The notes under the pieces: model-generated
What the model saw: only the letters and a program-made list of their open reading frames with translations
Told to the model about the DNA's origin: nothing
The model's database searches: none
From: Sporosarcina sp. ZBG7A
GTDB lineage: Bacteria; Bacillota; Bacilli; Bacillales_A; Planococcaceae
Assembly: GCF_000813425.1 (NCBI RefSeq)
Contig: NZ_JWIB01000046.1
Span: 1 to 62,744 of the forward strand
Length of the DNA stretch: 62,744 nt
Reading direction: 5' to 3'
Part shown: piece after piece, positions 52,328 to 60,916 of the stretch
Position numbering within the stretch: the first letter of the stretch is position 1
Layout: every line of letters starts with the position of its first letter
Position numbers and translations under genes: made by a program

Positions 52328-52963
52328 ATGGAAAGCGCATTTGACTATAAAACCCGTAAAGAGGAGCGATGGAATGCCATAACGCACGGTATCGGAGTAC
52401 TCTTAAGTATTCCTGCTCTTGTCTTCCTCATTTTAAAAGGGGTTCAGCAAGGCGATGCACTCGCGCTCGTCAGTTACATTATTTTTGGTGTCTCCATGAT
52501 TTTGTTGTATTCGATGAGTACACTTCTTCATAGTTTACCGGAAAAGTTCAAAAAGCTTTTCTCCATCTTCGATCATTCTGCCATCTATTTTTTAATTGCA
52601 GGTACCTATACCCCATTTGTTTTACTTGCAATCGGCGGTAGTTTCGGATGGACGCTCTTCGGTATCGTTTGGGGGTTAGCGATCTTTGGAACGCTTTTTA
52701 AAGTATTCTTCATCCATCGTTTCGAAATTGTATCCCTCATCCTTTATATCGTTATGGGATGGTTAATCGTTATTGCTATAAAACCATTATACGATACACT
52801 CACAGGAACTGGAATTGCGCTGCTCGTTGTGGGCGGTGTGTTGTATACACTTGGTGCTTTAGTGTATGCATGGCGTAGTCTCCCATACAACCATGCGATT
52901 TGGCATCTGTTCGTTTTAGCTGGCAGCGCTTCCATGTATTTTAGTGTTTTGTTCTTTGTATAG
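52328..52963 (+). CDS. Hemolysin III/PAQR-family membrane protein
   Basis: 211 residues, ATG at 52328 after AAAGGAGG. Seven hydrophobic segments. PAQR landmarks: EERWNAITHGIG at the start, SMSTLLHSL, FDHSAIYFLIAGTYTPF and the C-terminal HAIWHLFVLAGS; the histidines bind zinc in this family. Known as TrhA/YplQ type and linked to membrane-fluidity control. Despite the name, no toxin role is implied. Diverges from degV. Confidence 0.88.
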   Translation: MESAFDYKTRKEERWNAITHGIGVLLSIPALVFLILKGVQQGDALALVSYIIFGVSMILLYSMSTLLHSLPEKFKKLFSIFDHSAIYFLIAGTYTPFVLLAIGGSFGWTLFGIVWGLAIFGTLFKVFFIHRFEIVSLILYIVMGWLIVIAIKPLYDTLTGTGIALLVVGGVLYTLGALVYAWRSLPYNHAIWHLFVLAGSASMYFSVLFFV

Positions 52964-52969
52964 ATAGGG

Positions 52970-52996
52970 AAGGCAGCCAAAAAGGCTGCCTTTTTT
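52970..52996. terminator. Bidirectional terminator
   Basis: AAGGCAGCC and GGCTGCCTT with an AAAAA loop and a T run, between the convergent PAQR and dfrA genes. Confidence 0.85.
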
Positions 52997-53484
52997 CATG
53001 CTGCTGTTTCGCGTTCATAAATGTGATAAGCGTAAGCGAGACCGTCTTCAGTGAGATGATCATTGGATTCTGAGATGAGTTTCCATCCCATGTTATATGG
53101 TGGGAAAAACGTATCTCCCTTATATGTACGACGAATAATCGTCGTGTAGAGTCGATCAGCGTATGGCATTGCCATTTCGAAGATTTGAGCGCCACCAATT
53201 ACCATGACTTCATCTGCATAGCTTTCAGCACGTGCAATGGCTTCTTCCAACGAATGGACAATGACGACACCTTCAGCTTGGTAATCCTGATCACGTGTAA
53301 GGATGATGTTCAGACGTCCAGGTAGTGGCCTACCAATAGATTCGAACGTTTTCCTACCCATAATGATTCCTTTTCCCATCGTTTTTTCTTTGAAATATTT
53401 TAACTCCTCTGGGATATGCCAAGGCATTTCGTTGTCTACCCCAATAACACGATTCTCATCATGCGCTGCCAATAATGAAATCAT
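52996..53484 (-). CDS. dfrA: Dihydrofolate reductase
   Basis: 162 residues, ATG after AAAGGAGG. Folate- and NADPH-site features: NRVIGVDNEMPWHIPEELKYF, the GRKTFESIGRPLPGR segment and VIGGAQIFEMAMPYADRL. It reduces dihydrofolate, completing the cycle with thymidylate synthase, whose gene lies 15 bp upstream in the same operon. The usual chromosomal gene, with no sign of an acquired resistance form. Confidence 0.95.
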   Translation of the reverse strand: MISLLAAHDENRVIGVDNEMPWHIPEELKYFKEKTMGKGIIMGRKTFESIGRPLPGRLNIILTRDQDYQAEGVVIVHSLEEAIARAESYADEVMVIGGAQIFEMAMPYADRLYTTIIRRTYKGDTFFPPYNMGWKLISESNDHLTEDGLAYAYHIYERETAA

Positions 53485-53499
53485 AGTGTGCCTCCTTTT

Positions 53500-54456
53500 T
53501 TAAACAGCAATCGGTGCTTTGATCCTTGGATGTGGATTGTAATTCGATAGGACAATGTCAGATGTCGTTAGATCGAATATTGACTTGCCTTCCATGTTGA
53601 CACTTATTGTTGGTAACTCTCTTGGTTCCCTGCTCAATTGCTCTTTTACTTGGTTGACATGATTCGAATAAATGTGAGCGTCGCCTAATGTATGGATGAA
53701 TTCTCCTGGGATCAGTCCTGTTTCTAATGCAATCAAATGAATCAGTAGCGCATACGATGCAATGTTAAAAGGTACACCGATAAAGATATCTGCACTCCGC
53801 TGATACAGTTGGCACGACAATTTCCCATCCGCTACGTAAAATTGGAACAACGCATGGCAAGGTGGTAATGCCATGTCTTCCATTTCCGTCGGATTCCATG
53901 CTGTCACAATATGTCGTCTCGAATCAGGATTATTTTTTAACCCTTCGATCAACTTTGCGATCTGGTCGATTGGCTTTTGTCCAGATTCAGCCGATCCATT
54001 CCCCCAGCTTCGCCACTGTTTTCCATATACAGGACCAAGGTCGCCGTATTTTTCAGCAAATGATGGATCTTCAAGTATCCGCTTTTTAAAGTGTGCCATT
54101 TCAACTTCATACTTTGCACGGAATTCATCATCAACTGGAGCACGTCTTCCGAAGTCCGTCATATCAGGTCCAGTATACTCTTCACTCTTGACCCATTTTT
54201 CAAACGCCCATTCATCCCAAATCGGATTGTTTTCTTCCACTAATGTGCGGATGTTTGTGTCTCCTTTTAAAAACCATAGAAGTTCTGATACAATCAGGCG
54301 AAACGCCGTCTTTTTAGTAGTCATTAATGGAAACCCTTTTTGTAGGTCATATCGCATCTGATAACCAAATACACTCATAGTGCCAGTCCCTGTGCGATCC
54401 CCTTTTTGAATGCCTGTATCCAGCACGTGCTGGCAAAGTTCTAAATATTGTTTCAT
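53500..54456 (-). CDS. thyA: Thymidylate synthase ThyA, long form
   Basis: 318 residues, ATG after AGGAGGG. Conserved regions are [19 protein letters not shown], the active-site [13 protein letters not shown] (Cys200), the [19 protein letters not shown] folate region and the C-terminal IKAPIAV. A roughly 50-residue insert (about 85-135) makes this the long form seen in many Bacillales and lactobacilli. It makes dTMP from dUMP. Operon thyA-dfrA. Confidence 0.96.
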   Translation of the reverse strand: MKQYLELCQHVLDTGIQKGDRTGTGTMSVFGYQMRYDLQKGFPLMTTKKTAFRLIVSELLWFLKGDTNIRTLVEENNPIWDEWAFEKWVKSEEYTGPDMTDFGRRAPVDDEFRAKYEVEMAHFKKRILEDPSFAEKYGDLGPVYGKQWRSWGNGSAESGQKPIDQIAKLIEGLKNNPDSRRHIVTAWNPTEMEDMALPPCHALFQFYVADGKLSCQLYQRSADIFIGVPFNIASYALLIHLIALETGLIPGEFIHTLGDAHIYSNHVNQVKEQLSREPRELPTISVNMEGKSIFDLTTSDIVLSNYNPHPRIKAPIAV

Positions 54457-54536
54457 TGTACACCCTCCTGTTACTCTCTAGTCTTACTATACCAAGTGAA
54501 GGTTACCTATTACAAATTCCAAGAAGTCAACAAAAA

Positions 54537-54574
54537 ACCACCCAGTCAGCTGTTAGGACAGCCACCTTGGTGGT
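54537..54574 (-). terminator. Terminator overlapping ypjP end
   Basis: An outer stem of ACCACC and GGTGGT and an inner stem GCTGT/ACAGC, followed by TTTTTTG on the minus strand. The stem includes the ypjP stop codon. Confidence 0.7.
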
Positions 54575-55149
54575 GTGTTTTTGGACCAGTAAACATCTCC
54601 TAGCGTGTGATGCGTTTGATAGTCGTCTTCAGGTAGATGGTAATGGAAGTTAAAGAAGTACCCATCTTGCGGACGTTTCTCTGTTCTCACGTGGAAAAGA
54701 AGCAAATTTTTATCTGCATCTACATCTTTAATATTAAATATTTTTTCAGCGGTTCCGCCAGAAGGTTGTTCTGAAATAGCTAATTTTCGATTCATTTGTA
54801 CATGTTCACCAATTTTTTCACGAATGACTTGCTCGATTTGAGGGAAAATCACTTCGTCAAATTCATCTTCAATAATAGGTCCGATTTTTGAACCGAATTT
54901 TGTGAATGCGAGTGTGTGTGCCCCATTTACAAGGTCTTCTTCAGTAAGAAAATCTTCAGTAGCTTCAAGTCTATTAAAATACGAATCGTCAAAATCAACG
55001 GCATACTGAGTTGTATGCTGAGGTTGGTCAGTTTCTTTTACATCTTCCTTTTCATGAAGAGTCGACCAGATTTCATGAGAAGGAGAAATGACACCAAATG
55101 TCACGAATGCGACTGATATGATCATCAGTTGCTGTAACCATTTTTTCAT
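54553..55149 (-). CDS. ypjP: YpjP-family protein
   Basis: 198 residues, ATG after AGGTGATGG. A short hydrophobic start (LQQLMIISVAFVTFGVISPS) suggests a signal or anchor. The body contains YFNRLEATEDFLTEEDLVNG and the C-terminal RTEKRPQDGYFFNFHYHLP, as in B. subtilis YpjP, which also lies next to thymidylate synthase and dfrA. Function unknown. Confidence 0.85.
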   Translation of the reverse strand: MKKWLQQLMIISVAFVTFGVISPSHEIWSTLHEKEDVKETDQPQHTTQYAVDFDDSYFNRLEATEDFLTEEDLVNGAHTLAFTKFGSKIGPIIEDEFDEVIFPQIEQVIREKIGEHVQMNRKLAISEQPSGGTAEKIFNIKDVDADKNLLLFHVRTEKRPQDGYFFNFHYHLPEDDYQTHHTLGDVYWSKNTPPRWLS

Positions 55150-55290
55150 ATCCCATCACCTACACTTATGTATTTTTAAACAACCGCTTTCTGAACAGTA
55201 CGAAAAATAACCGAAAAGGTTCCCTCTTTTCTAATTTCATTGTACAATAAACTTTAGAGTACGTGTATGTTTTTTAAGGAGGTTACTCAG

Positions 55291-55368
55291 ATGGATTTTC
55301 AATTAATCGCCGGAATCGGCATGCTAGTATTCATCCTATACTTAAGTTCATTTAATTTCACGCATTAA
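55291..55368 (+). CDS. 25-residue single-helix membrane peptide
   Basis: A short frame with a textbook AAGGAGG eight bases upstream of ATG 55291, ending TAA at 55366-55368: MDFQLIAGIGMLVFILYLSS then FNFTH. It is almost all one membrane helix. It is followed within 6 nt by a strong terminator. The ribosome binding site, the terminator and the isolation make it a likely real small membrane protein. No family is recognised. Confidence 0.6.
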   Translation: MDFQLIAGIGMLVFILYLSSFNFTH

Positions 55369-55373
55369 TTCAC

Positions 55374-55413
55374 AAAACGCCAATCGGTTTCTAACGAGAC
55401 CGATTGGCGTTTT
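55374..55413. terminator. Bidirectional terminator
   Basis: AAAACGCCAATCGGT and ACCGATTGGCGTTTT form a perfect 15-bp stem between the 25-residue frame and the convergent methyltransferase gene. Confidence 0.85.
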
Positions 55414-56194
55414 ATTTTTCTATAAACCCGAAATGGAACTTTGTATTGGGTCTTATAATTTGTGTAAAACCAAATTGTTCAAAGACCGGATCGTTGAAAT
55501 GCGCTTTCACTACAACTCGTTTTCTAGCAACACGCCTTGCTTCGGAAACCCACTCCTCTGTCAGACCCCCATGAACCCCTACTTGCCGCAATGGTGCAAA
55601 GCTAGATGACTCAGAGATGGTTTGTGAGAACATAGGATCCAAATAGACCACATCCCATGTATCATCAGATAATCCTGTTAAGAATGTGGGTGCTGATTCG
55701 TGTACCACAGAAATCCTCTGCATCGCGTCCTTCAATTCTTGGAATTTAGGTTGGAATTGTGTCAATCCTGTTGCCGTGATGAATGCGACATCAGGATCTG
55801 CTTCAATCCCCTTTACTTTACCTGTAGCTCCAACTGCAAAAGATGCCACAATACTATCTGTCGCTAAACCAAGCGTGCAATCTAAAAATGAGTTCCCCGG
55901 TTCTAACTGACACATTTCAACGAGTGGATCTGTTTCCCCTTTTAGCAAACGTTTCAATCGAAAAGCAGCTGTATCCGGGTGAAAGAAAAAAGGTTCACTC
56001 ATTGTCTGTCTGTACAACTCATAACGTTCTTTTCCTGCTACTAGGAGATCACACGAATTGGATACCATTAGATTTTTCACAGATTGTTTGTTGCGCGGAA
56101 TTCGCTCGTAGCCGAGTGCGTGTTGCGCAGCCAAAGCACGAGTTTCTGTTACCTCATTTGGTCGTCCAGCGGTTGTAATCAGTACACGTTTCAC
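55412..56194 (-). CDS. Class I methyltransferase, RsmJ-like (YpiP type)
   Basis: 260 residues. The N-terminal half resembles proteins with a RPNEVTETRALAAQHALGYE segment; the C-terminal half has a SAM-binding motif (NSFLDCTLGLATDSIVASF), an acidic GIEADPDV and a VVYLDPMFS motif of the RNA/DNA methyltransferase type. It shares this layout with RsmJ, which methylates 16S rRNA, and with B. subtilis YpiP. The substrate is inferred only. The ATG overlaps the end of brxA by 4 bp, so the two are coupled. Confidence 0.75.
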   Translation of the reverse strand: MKRVLITTAGRPNEVTETRALAAQHALGYERIPRNKQSVKNLMVSNSCDLLVAGKERYELYRQTMSEPFFFHPDTAAFRLKRLLKGETDPLVEMCQLEPGNSFLDCTLGLATDSIVASFAVGATGKVKGIEADPDVAFITATGLTQFQPKFQELKDAMQRISVVHESAPTFLTGLSDDTWDVVYLDPMFSQTISESSSFAPLRQVGVHGGLTEEWVSEARRVARKRVVVKAHFNDPVFEQFGFTQIIRPNTKFHFGFIEK

Positions 56195-56628
56195 GACACG
56201 GTGACTTGGTTCAGAGCACCTGTCAAGTGATCTCTTACTTGTTCCATTTCAAACCCTTCAATTTGCTCTCGAGGTATGAAGTATACAAGTTCGCCATTCT
56301 TTACAATTGCTATTGAAGGTGAACTTGGTGGTACTTCAGGAAAGTAATTACGCATTTGAGCTGTGGCTTCTTTTTCCTGTCCTGCAAACACAGTAAATAA
56401 GTGGTCTGGTTGCTGATCCACTAGACTCAATGCTTCGCGTACAGCAGGTCTAGCAAGTCCAGCGGCACAACCGCAAACCGAATTGATGACGACAAGTGCA
56501 GTTCCTTTATGTTCATCCATCGCAGATGTCACATCTTCTTCTGTTAGTAGCTCTGTAAAGCCAGTAGCAACTAATTGTTGACGCATTGGTTGAACAATGC
56601 CTTGCATGTATTCTTCATAAGCATTCAT
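56191..56628 (-). CDS. brxA: Bacilliredoxin BrxA (YphP)
   Basis: 145 residues. The bacilliredoxin active site is VINSVCGCAAGLARP with Cys52-Gly-Cys54. FAGQEKEATAQMRNYFPEVP and FIPREQIEG match YphP rather than its paralogue YqiW. It removes bacillithiol from proteins after oxidative stress. The 3' end overlaps the start of the methyltransferase gene by 4 bp. Confidence 0.92.
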   Translation of the reverse strand: MNAYEEYMQGIVQPMRQQLVATGFTELLTEEDVTSAMDEHKGTALVVINSVCGCAAGLARPAVREALSLVDQQPDHLFTVFAGQEKEATAQMRNYFPEVPPSSPSIAIVKNGELVYFIPREQIEGFEMEQVRDHLTGALNQVTVS

Positions 56629-56789
56629 TGTAAATAGCCTCCCTCAAGATCTGTGGTGTTCTATGCGATACACCGCTCATTCCTATTCTACATGGAAAAC
56701 TCCCGAATGAAAACGAACGGCATTTGAAACCAGAAAAGACTCTACCTGTGATACACTACATACAGACTTTACACGCAAGGAGAATTTTC

Positions 56790-57443
56790 ATGGATATTAA
56801 ACACCAACAACTTAATGCTTATTACTACCAACGTTTTACTCAAAGGAATTTTGACGAAAAAGATGTACTCGGCTTTTTAACTGTAGCTGGTAACGATCCT
56901 CAATTTGAAGTGTTGTTTGCACTAAAGGAACTTGTAACAACGCGCGATACAGATACGAACTCTGTCAAACCCTATTTCGATCGAGCCCATGACGTCATTA
57001 GTAGACTTGGTTCAGGGGGACCGAAAGAGAAAATCCAACTTCTTTTTTCCTTCAAGGAAATCCGAAATGGACTCAACCATTATTTCACAGACAACGGTTT
57101 TGAAAAATTGGAGATTGGCGCAGTCAGTGATGTACTCCTCTGTTTAATTTCACTTCTTCAAGGAATACAAATTCATAGCGGAAAGAATCGTCGCGTATCC
57201 GGAAGTTTATGCTTCGGAGCGTCTCATAAAGAGCTCCTCCTAATGGGTACTATTAAGACAACTGTTCGCGGACGCTCCGTTCCTGTCACATTCCCGATAC
57301 TCGCTGTTAAAAACGAGTATGAAAATGTTCAGAAGCAAGATGATGCTGACAGTCCATACCTGTTTGAAACAACAATTGCAGAAATCGTCTCAAACGAAGG
57401 CAAACTTATCGTAACATTCCCGGAAATACCATCACATGTATAA
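56790..57443 (+). CDS. Cytoplasmic protein of unknown function
   Basis: 217 residues from the ATG at 56790 with AAGGAG upstream. No signal or membrane helix. Helical N-terminal half (LNAYYYQRFTQRNFDEKDVL, FEVLFALKELVTTRDTD), a RNGLNHYF segment and a strand-rich C-terminal part. No known motif recognised. Divergent from brxA and followed by a terminator. Confidence 0.7.
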   Translation: MDIKHQQLNAYYYQRFTQRNFDEKDVLGFLTVAGNDPQFEVLFALKELVTTRDTDTNSVKPYFDRAHDVISRLGSGGPKEKIQLLFSFKEIRNGLNHYFTDNGFEKLEIGAVSDVLLCLISLLQGIQIHSGKNRRVSGSLCFGASHKELLLMGTIKTTVRGRSVPVTFPILAVKNEYENVQKQDDADSPYLFETTIAEIVSNEGKLIVTFPEIPSHV

Positions 57444-57449
57444 AAAAAG

Positions 57450-57491
57450 CAGTGCCTACTGAATCTTAATCAGTCGGCACTGTTTTTTTTT
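57450..57491 (+). terminator. Rho-independent terminator
   Basis: CAGTGCCTACTGA pairs with TCAGTCGGCACTG (one mismatch), followed by eight or more T. Confidence 0.85.
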
Positions 57492-57573
57492 ATTGAATCG
57501 CTTGTAGCTTGCTTATTGGCAATCTGATTATCAAGATGTAATTGATCCTGAGTACTTCTTTAGCTAACACCCT

Positions 57574-58701
57574 TTACTTCGGAGAGCTTCTCAATTCCGT
57601 CATCTGCTTCCAAATGGAACCTTTTGCATCTTCACCTTCTTCAATACGCTCAATTGCCATTTTGATTTGCAATTTCACTTCAAACTCAAGGTCTTCAGCT
57701 GCTTCCAGGAGTGCAGGTAATGATTCCTCAGTTCCTGTTTCATACAAGAACATCGCCGCACGCCAGCGCACGAGTTTATTTTTGTCCTTTAACAGCTCTA
57801 TTGCTGCATGTTCAAATTCGGGGAAACCCAAATCACTCATACAATCCCCTGCTGTCCGTCGTACGGCCCAGCTTTTGTCCTGTAATGCTTTCTCAATATA
57901 TGGAACGACTTCAAGTGACTCGATCATTCCTAAGTAAACAGCCGCTAGTCGTCGGATTGACATCTTTTCATCTGTTAATGCACAATCGAGCAATGGTAAG
58001 TCGCCAATCGTCGGATCTTCCATTTGGTCGAGTAACCGGAAACGTGTTTCCCACTCATCTGTTTCAAAGTCTGCTAACGAAACCTTTTTACGCTCATGTC
58101 TACTTTGCGTAGTCCCTTGAAGCGAGCTATTTACAATTGCAGACAAACGCTCCTCAGGATACGCGGCTTCGACTTCATTCACCACGGTTTCTCCTATTTC
58201 TTCTTTGCTGCCATAGCGGATTCCGTAATCCGCCCACTTGCGAAGAAGGATATAATTCTCGACTTCAGCGCTATGAACTTTCTCCATAGCTACTTCGAAT
58301 CGTTCACTTAACGGAAACCGCTGTTCACTGTCGCTGTCGAAAACTTTGACCTGAAGCGGAATCTCCTTATAAGTTTGGACATGGACATAGACTTCGCCGT
58401 AATGTTCCGTAGCTTCTGACTCAACTTCAGTCTGTTCGGAAATTCCCTTACTGAATACATTTCGAACTTCCGCTAAGATTGTTTCCCATTGGACATTACC
58501 TGCGCGTTCAATTGCCATGAAGTTCATAACGTGATAAATCCCTTTAATACCCTTAACCTGTAATAATTGAGCCACAGGTTCTGGAGCTGTTGCAGCATCT
58601 TCTTTTTTATAATTGTGCGTTTCCAACATCGGGAGTTCCGTATCCAACACAATTTTCATGGAATTTGGGCTTGGTGTCGGTTCGATCGATACAATATTCA
58701 T
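57574..58701 (-). CDS. CvfC-family protein, NFU_N + HEAT repeats (YpgR)
   Basis: 375 residues. The N-terminal domain (SIEPTPSPNSMKIVLDTELP) is the Nfu N-terminal type. HEAT-like helical repeats fill the C-terminal half (IRRLAAVYLGMIES, WAVRRTAGDCMSDLG, LVRWRAAMFLYETG). This matches the conserved virulence factor C family of staphylococci and B. subtilis YpgR. The biochemical role is unknown; the Nfu-like domain hints at an iron-sulphur link. It is 15 bp downstream of the ABC-F gene and probably in the same operon. Confidence 0.82.
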   Translation of the reverse strand: MNIVSIEPTPSPNSMKIVLDTELPMLETHNYKKEDAATAPEPVAQLLQVKGIKGIYHVMNFMAIERAGNVQWETILAEVRNVFSKGISEQTEVESEATEHYGEVYVHVQTYKEIPLQVKVFDSDSEQRFPLSERFEVAMEKVHSAEVENYILLRKWADYGIRYGSKEEIGETVVNEVEAAYPEERLSAIVNSSLQGTTQSRHERKKVSLADFETDEWETRFRLLDQMEDPTIGDLPLLDCALTDEKMSIRRLAAVYLGMIESLEVVPYIEKALQDKSWAVRRTAGDCMSDLGFPEFEHAAIELLKDKNKLVRWRAAMFLYETGTEESLPALLEAAEDLEFEVKLQIKMAIERIEEGEDAKGSIWKQMTELRSSPK

Positions 58702-58716
58702 AACTTGCGACCTCCT

Positions 58717-60615
58717 TTAGGGTTCCATCAATTCTTCTAAAATAGACCATCGTTCAATTAAATATTCGGATCTTTCATTCAGTGCGTCCAGTTTTTTTGT
58801 CAGATCATTTAACTTATCATAATCTGCACCACACGTACTCATTTCCGTTTCAGTGTTACCGATTGCTACCTCAGTTTCTTCAATTTCTTTTTCAATGGTT
58901 TCCCATTCGCGTTTTTCTTTATAGGTCGGTTTCTTCTTAACGGATGTTTCTTTTACGTGTTCAGTCGGTTTCTCCTCAGTCACAAATGGTTCAGTGACCT
59001 GTTTTGGAGTTTCCTTGAAACGTGCGTTCTCTAAATAATCGGTGTAGGACATGAAAACGGTCTCTATATTGCCTTTCCCGTCAAGTACCCAAAGTTTCGT
59101 TGACGTTCGGTCCAAGAAGAACCTGTCGTGGGAAATCGTCAAAACGACTCCGGGAAAAGTATCTATAAACGTTTCAAGAACCGAAAGCGTTTCCAAATCC
59201 AAATCGTTTGTCGGTTCATCCAATAACAGGACATTTGGTTGTTCCATGAGTAACTTCAGTAAATACAAGCGCTTTCGCTCGCCTCCTGAAAGTTTACCAA
59301 TAGGTGTTCCGTGAGCAGATGCGGGGAATAAAAAGCGTTCCAACATTTGGGAAGCAGAAATCCGGTTGCCCTCTCCATCTTCGATATCATTTGAAGTCTC
59401 CCGAATGTATTCAATGATGCGTTGCTTTTCTTGCATTTCTGGTAAATGCTGTTTAAAATAAGCAATTTTAACCGTCGTTCCTCGTTCGATGATTCCTTCA
59501 TCGGGTTCCAATAAGCCGTCAAACATATTGACTAACGTTGTTTTCCCAGCACCATTAGGACCTACAATTGCAATACGGTCTCCTGATTGAAGAAGCGCAG
59601 AAAACTGATGGATCACTGTTTTGCCGTTGAACGATTTGGAAATATCTTTCGCTTCAAGTACTTTTTTTCCTAAGCGTGAAGTTTTAAGCCCAGCGTCCAT
59701 CTCTTCTTTGACGGTCCCACTTTTCACTTTCTGTTCAAGTTCTTCAAATCTTCCAATCCGCGCTTTCTGTTTTGTAGAACGTGCCTTAGCGCCGCGTCGA
59801 ATCCATTTCAGCTCGGAACGATAACGGTTTTTAAGCTTATCTTCTGTTGCAGCATTCATTTCCTCACGAAGTGCTTTCGCTTCAATATAATCTCCGTAGT
59901 TGCCTTTATGGGCATAAAGCGTCTTATCCGCAAGTTCGAAAATAGAAGTAGAAATTGCATCCAAGAAATACCGATCGTGTGTGACGAATAATACAGCGCC
60001 AGACAAATTCTTGATGAAGTCTTGCAACCAGGTGATTGAAGCTACATCCAAATGGTTGGTAGGCTCATCTAGGAGTAAGAGGTCAGCTGGTTCAATGAGG
60101 GTTTTCGCAAGCATCACACGCTTTCGTTGGCCACCAGAAAGTTCGCTCATATTTTTGTCATACGTCTCAATTCCGAGCTTAGATAGAATCATTCTTGCTT
60201 GTGTATTAATATCCCATGCATTTTGCTCGTCCATCTGTGTTTGATACTTTGCAAAATGTGCTTGGTTTTCTTCTGAATCTGGATTTTCAGTGAGTGCTTG
60301 TAGAGCATGCTCATAATTCAAGTTCAACCTAATGATGGAAGCATCACTTTGGAATACGGCTTCCATTACGGTTAAAGAGGGATCGATTATCGGATCTTGT
60401 GGCAGATAAGCGATTCGATAATTATTTGGATGATCCTTTGATATTGTATCTGCATCTTCGGTACCGGCGATAATAGAGAGCAGTGTCGACTTTCCCGTTC
60501 CGTTTATGCCAAGCAAGCCAGTTTTTTCTCCTGACGTAATGGTGAAATCTATTGCGCGAAATAATGTTTTCTCGCCAACCGTTTTTGTGAGGTTTTCTAT
60601 AATCATTTGACTCAT
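58717..60615 (-). CDS. ABC-F ATPase, YfmR/Uup type
   Basis: 632 residues. Two intact ABC domains: Walker A GINGTGKST and GPNGAGKTT, signatures LSGGQRKRVML and LSGGERKRLYL, and matching LLLDEPTNHLD and LLLDEPTNDLD. A linker with RSELKWIRRGAKARSTKQKA and a C-terminal coiled-coil tail (about 560-632) are typical of Uup/YfmR proteins. These act on the ribosome as translation factors and relieve stalling with EF-P. First gene of a unit with the CvfC gene. Confidence 0.88.
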   Translation of the reverse strand: MSQMIIENLTKTVGEKTLFRAIDFTITSGEKTGLLGINGTGKSTLLSIIAGTEDADTISKDHPNNYRIAYLPQDPIIDPSLTVMEAVFQSDASIIRLNLNYEHALQALTENPDSEENQAHFAKYQTQMDEQNAWDINTQARMILSKLGIETYDKNMSELSGGQRKRVMLAKTLIEPADLLLLDEPTNHLDVASITWLQDFIKNLSGAVLFVTHDRYFLDAISTSIFELADKTLYAHKGNYGDYIEAKALREEMNAATEDKLKNRYRSELKWIRRGAKARSTKQKARIGRFEELEQKVKSGTVKEEMDAGLKTSRLGKKVLEAKDISKSFNGKTVIHQFSALLQSGDRIAIVGPNGAGKTTLVNMFDGLLEPDEGIIERGTTVKIAYFKQHLPEMQEKQRIIEYIRETSNDIEDGEGNRISASQMLERFLFPASAHGTPIGKLSGGERKRLYLLKLLMEQPNVLLLDEPTNDLDLETLSVLETFIDTFPGVVLTISHDRFFLDRTSTKLWVLDGKGNIETVFMSYTDYLENARFKETPKQVTEPFVTEEKPTEHVKETSVKKKPTYKEKREWETIEKEIEETEVAIGNTETEMSTCGADYDKLNDLTKKLDALNERSEYLIERWSILEELMEP

Positions 60616-60866
60616 GATAACACTTCCATTCTATAACCTGCTGTTTTCATAATACCTTATCTTCGTACCTTTTTGTAGGAAAAGCCTTATTGTTCAAGTG
60701 TTACAACTGATTCTTTTAAGGGTACATAAGTTGACTGTGCATTATTTGAAGGATTTATTATCTAAAAATACCTTCAAAATCAATTCAGCCTATTCGAACA
60801 AACATAAAAGTCAAGGAAATCAGCATTATAAGACTTATTTTATTTTAGAATATATTATTTTCAGAC

Positions 60867-60883
60867 TACCACTAAAAGTGGTA
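60867..60883. promoter_or_regulatory. Palindrome upstream of peptide transporter
   Basis: TACCACT-AAA-AGTGGTA, a perfect 17-bp dyad about 35 bp upstream of the transporter start. TATTTTCAGA just before it resembles part of a CodY box, with too many mismatches to be sure. Either could be a regulatory site. Confidence 0.35.
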
Positions 60884-60916
60884 CTATGTTCTTCATAGAT
60901 AAAAGGAGGATTTATC

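Noticed and set aside
52328..52963. Hemolysin toxin
   Set aside because: The family name is historical; the protein is a seven-helix PAQR membrane protein.
52996..53484. Acquired trimethoprim-resistant DfrA
   Set aside because: It lies in the standard thyA-dfrA operon next to ypjP and has normal chromosomal features.
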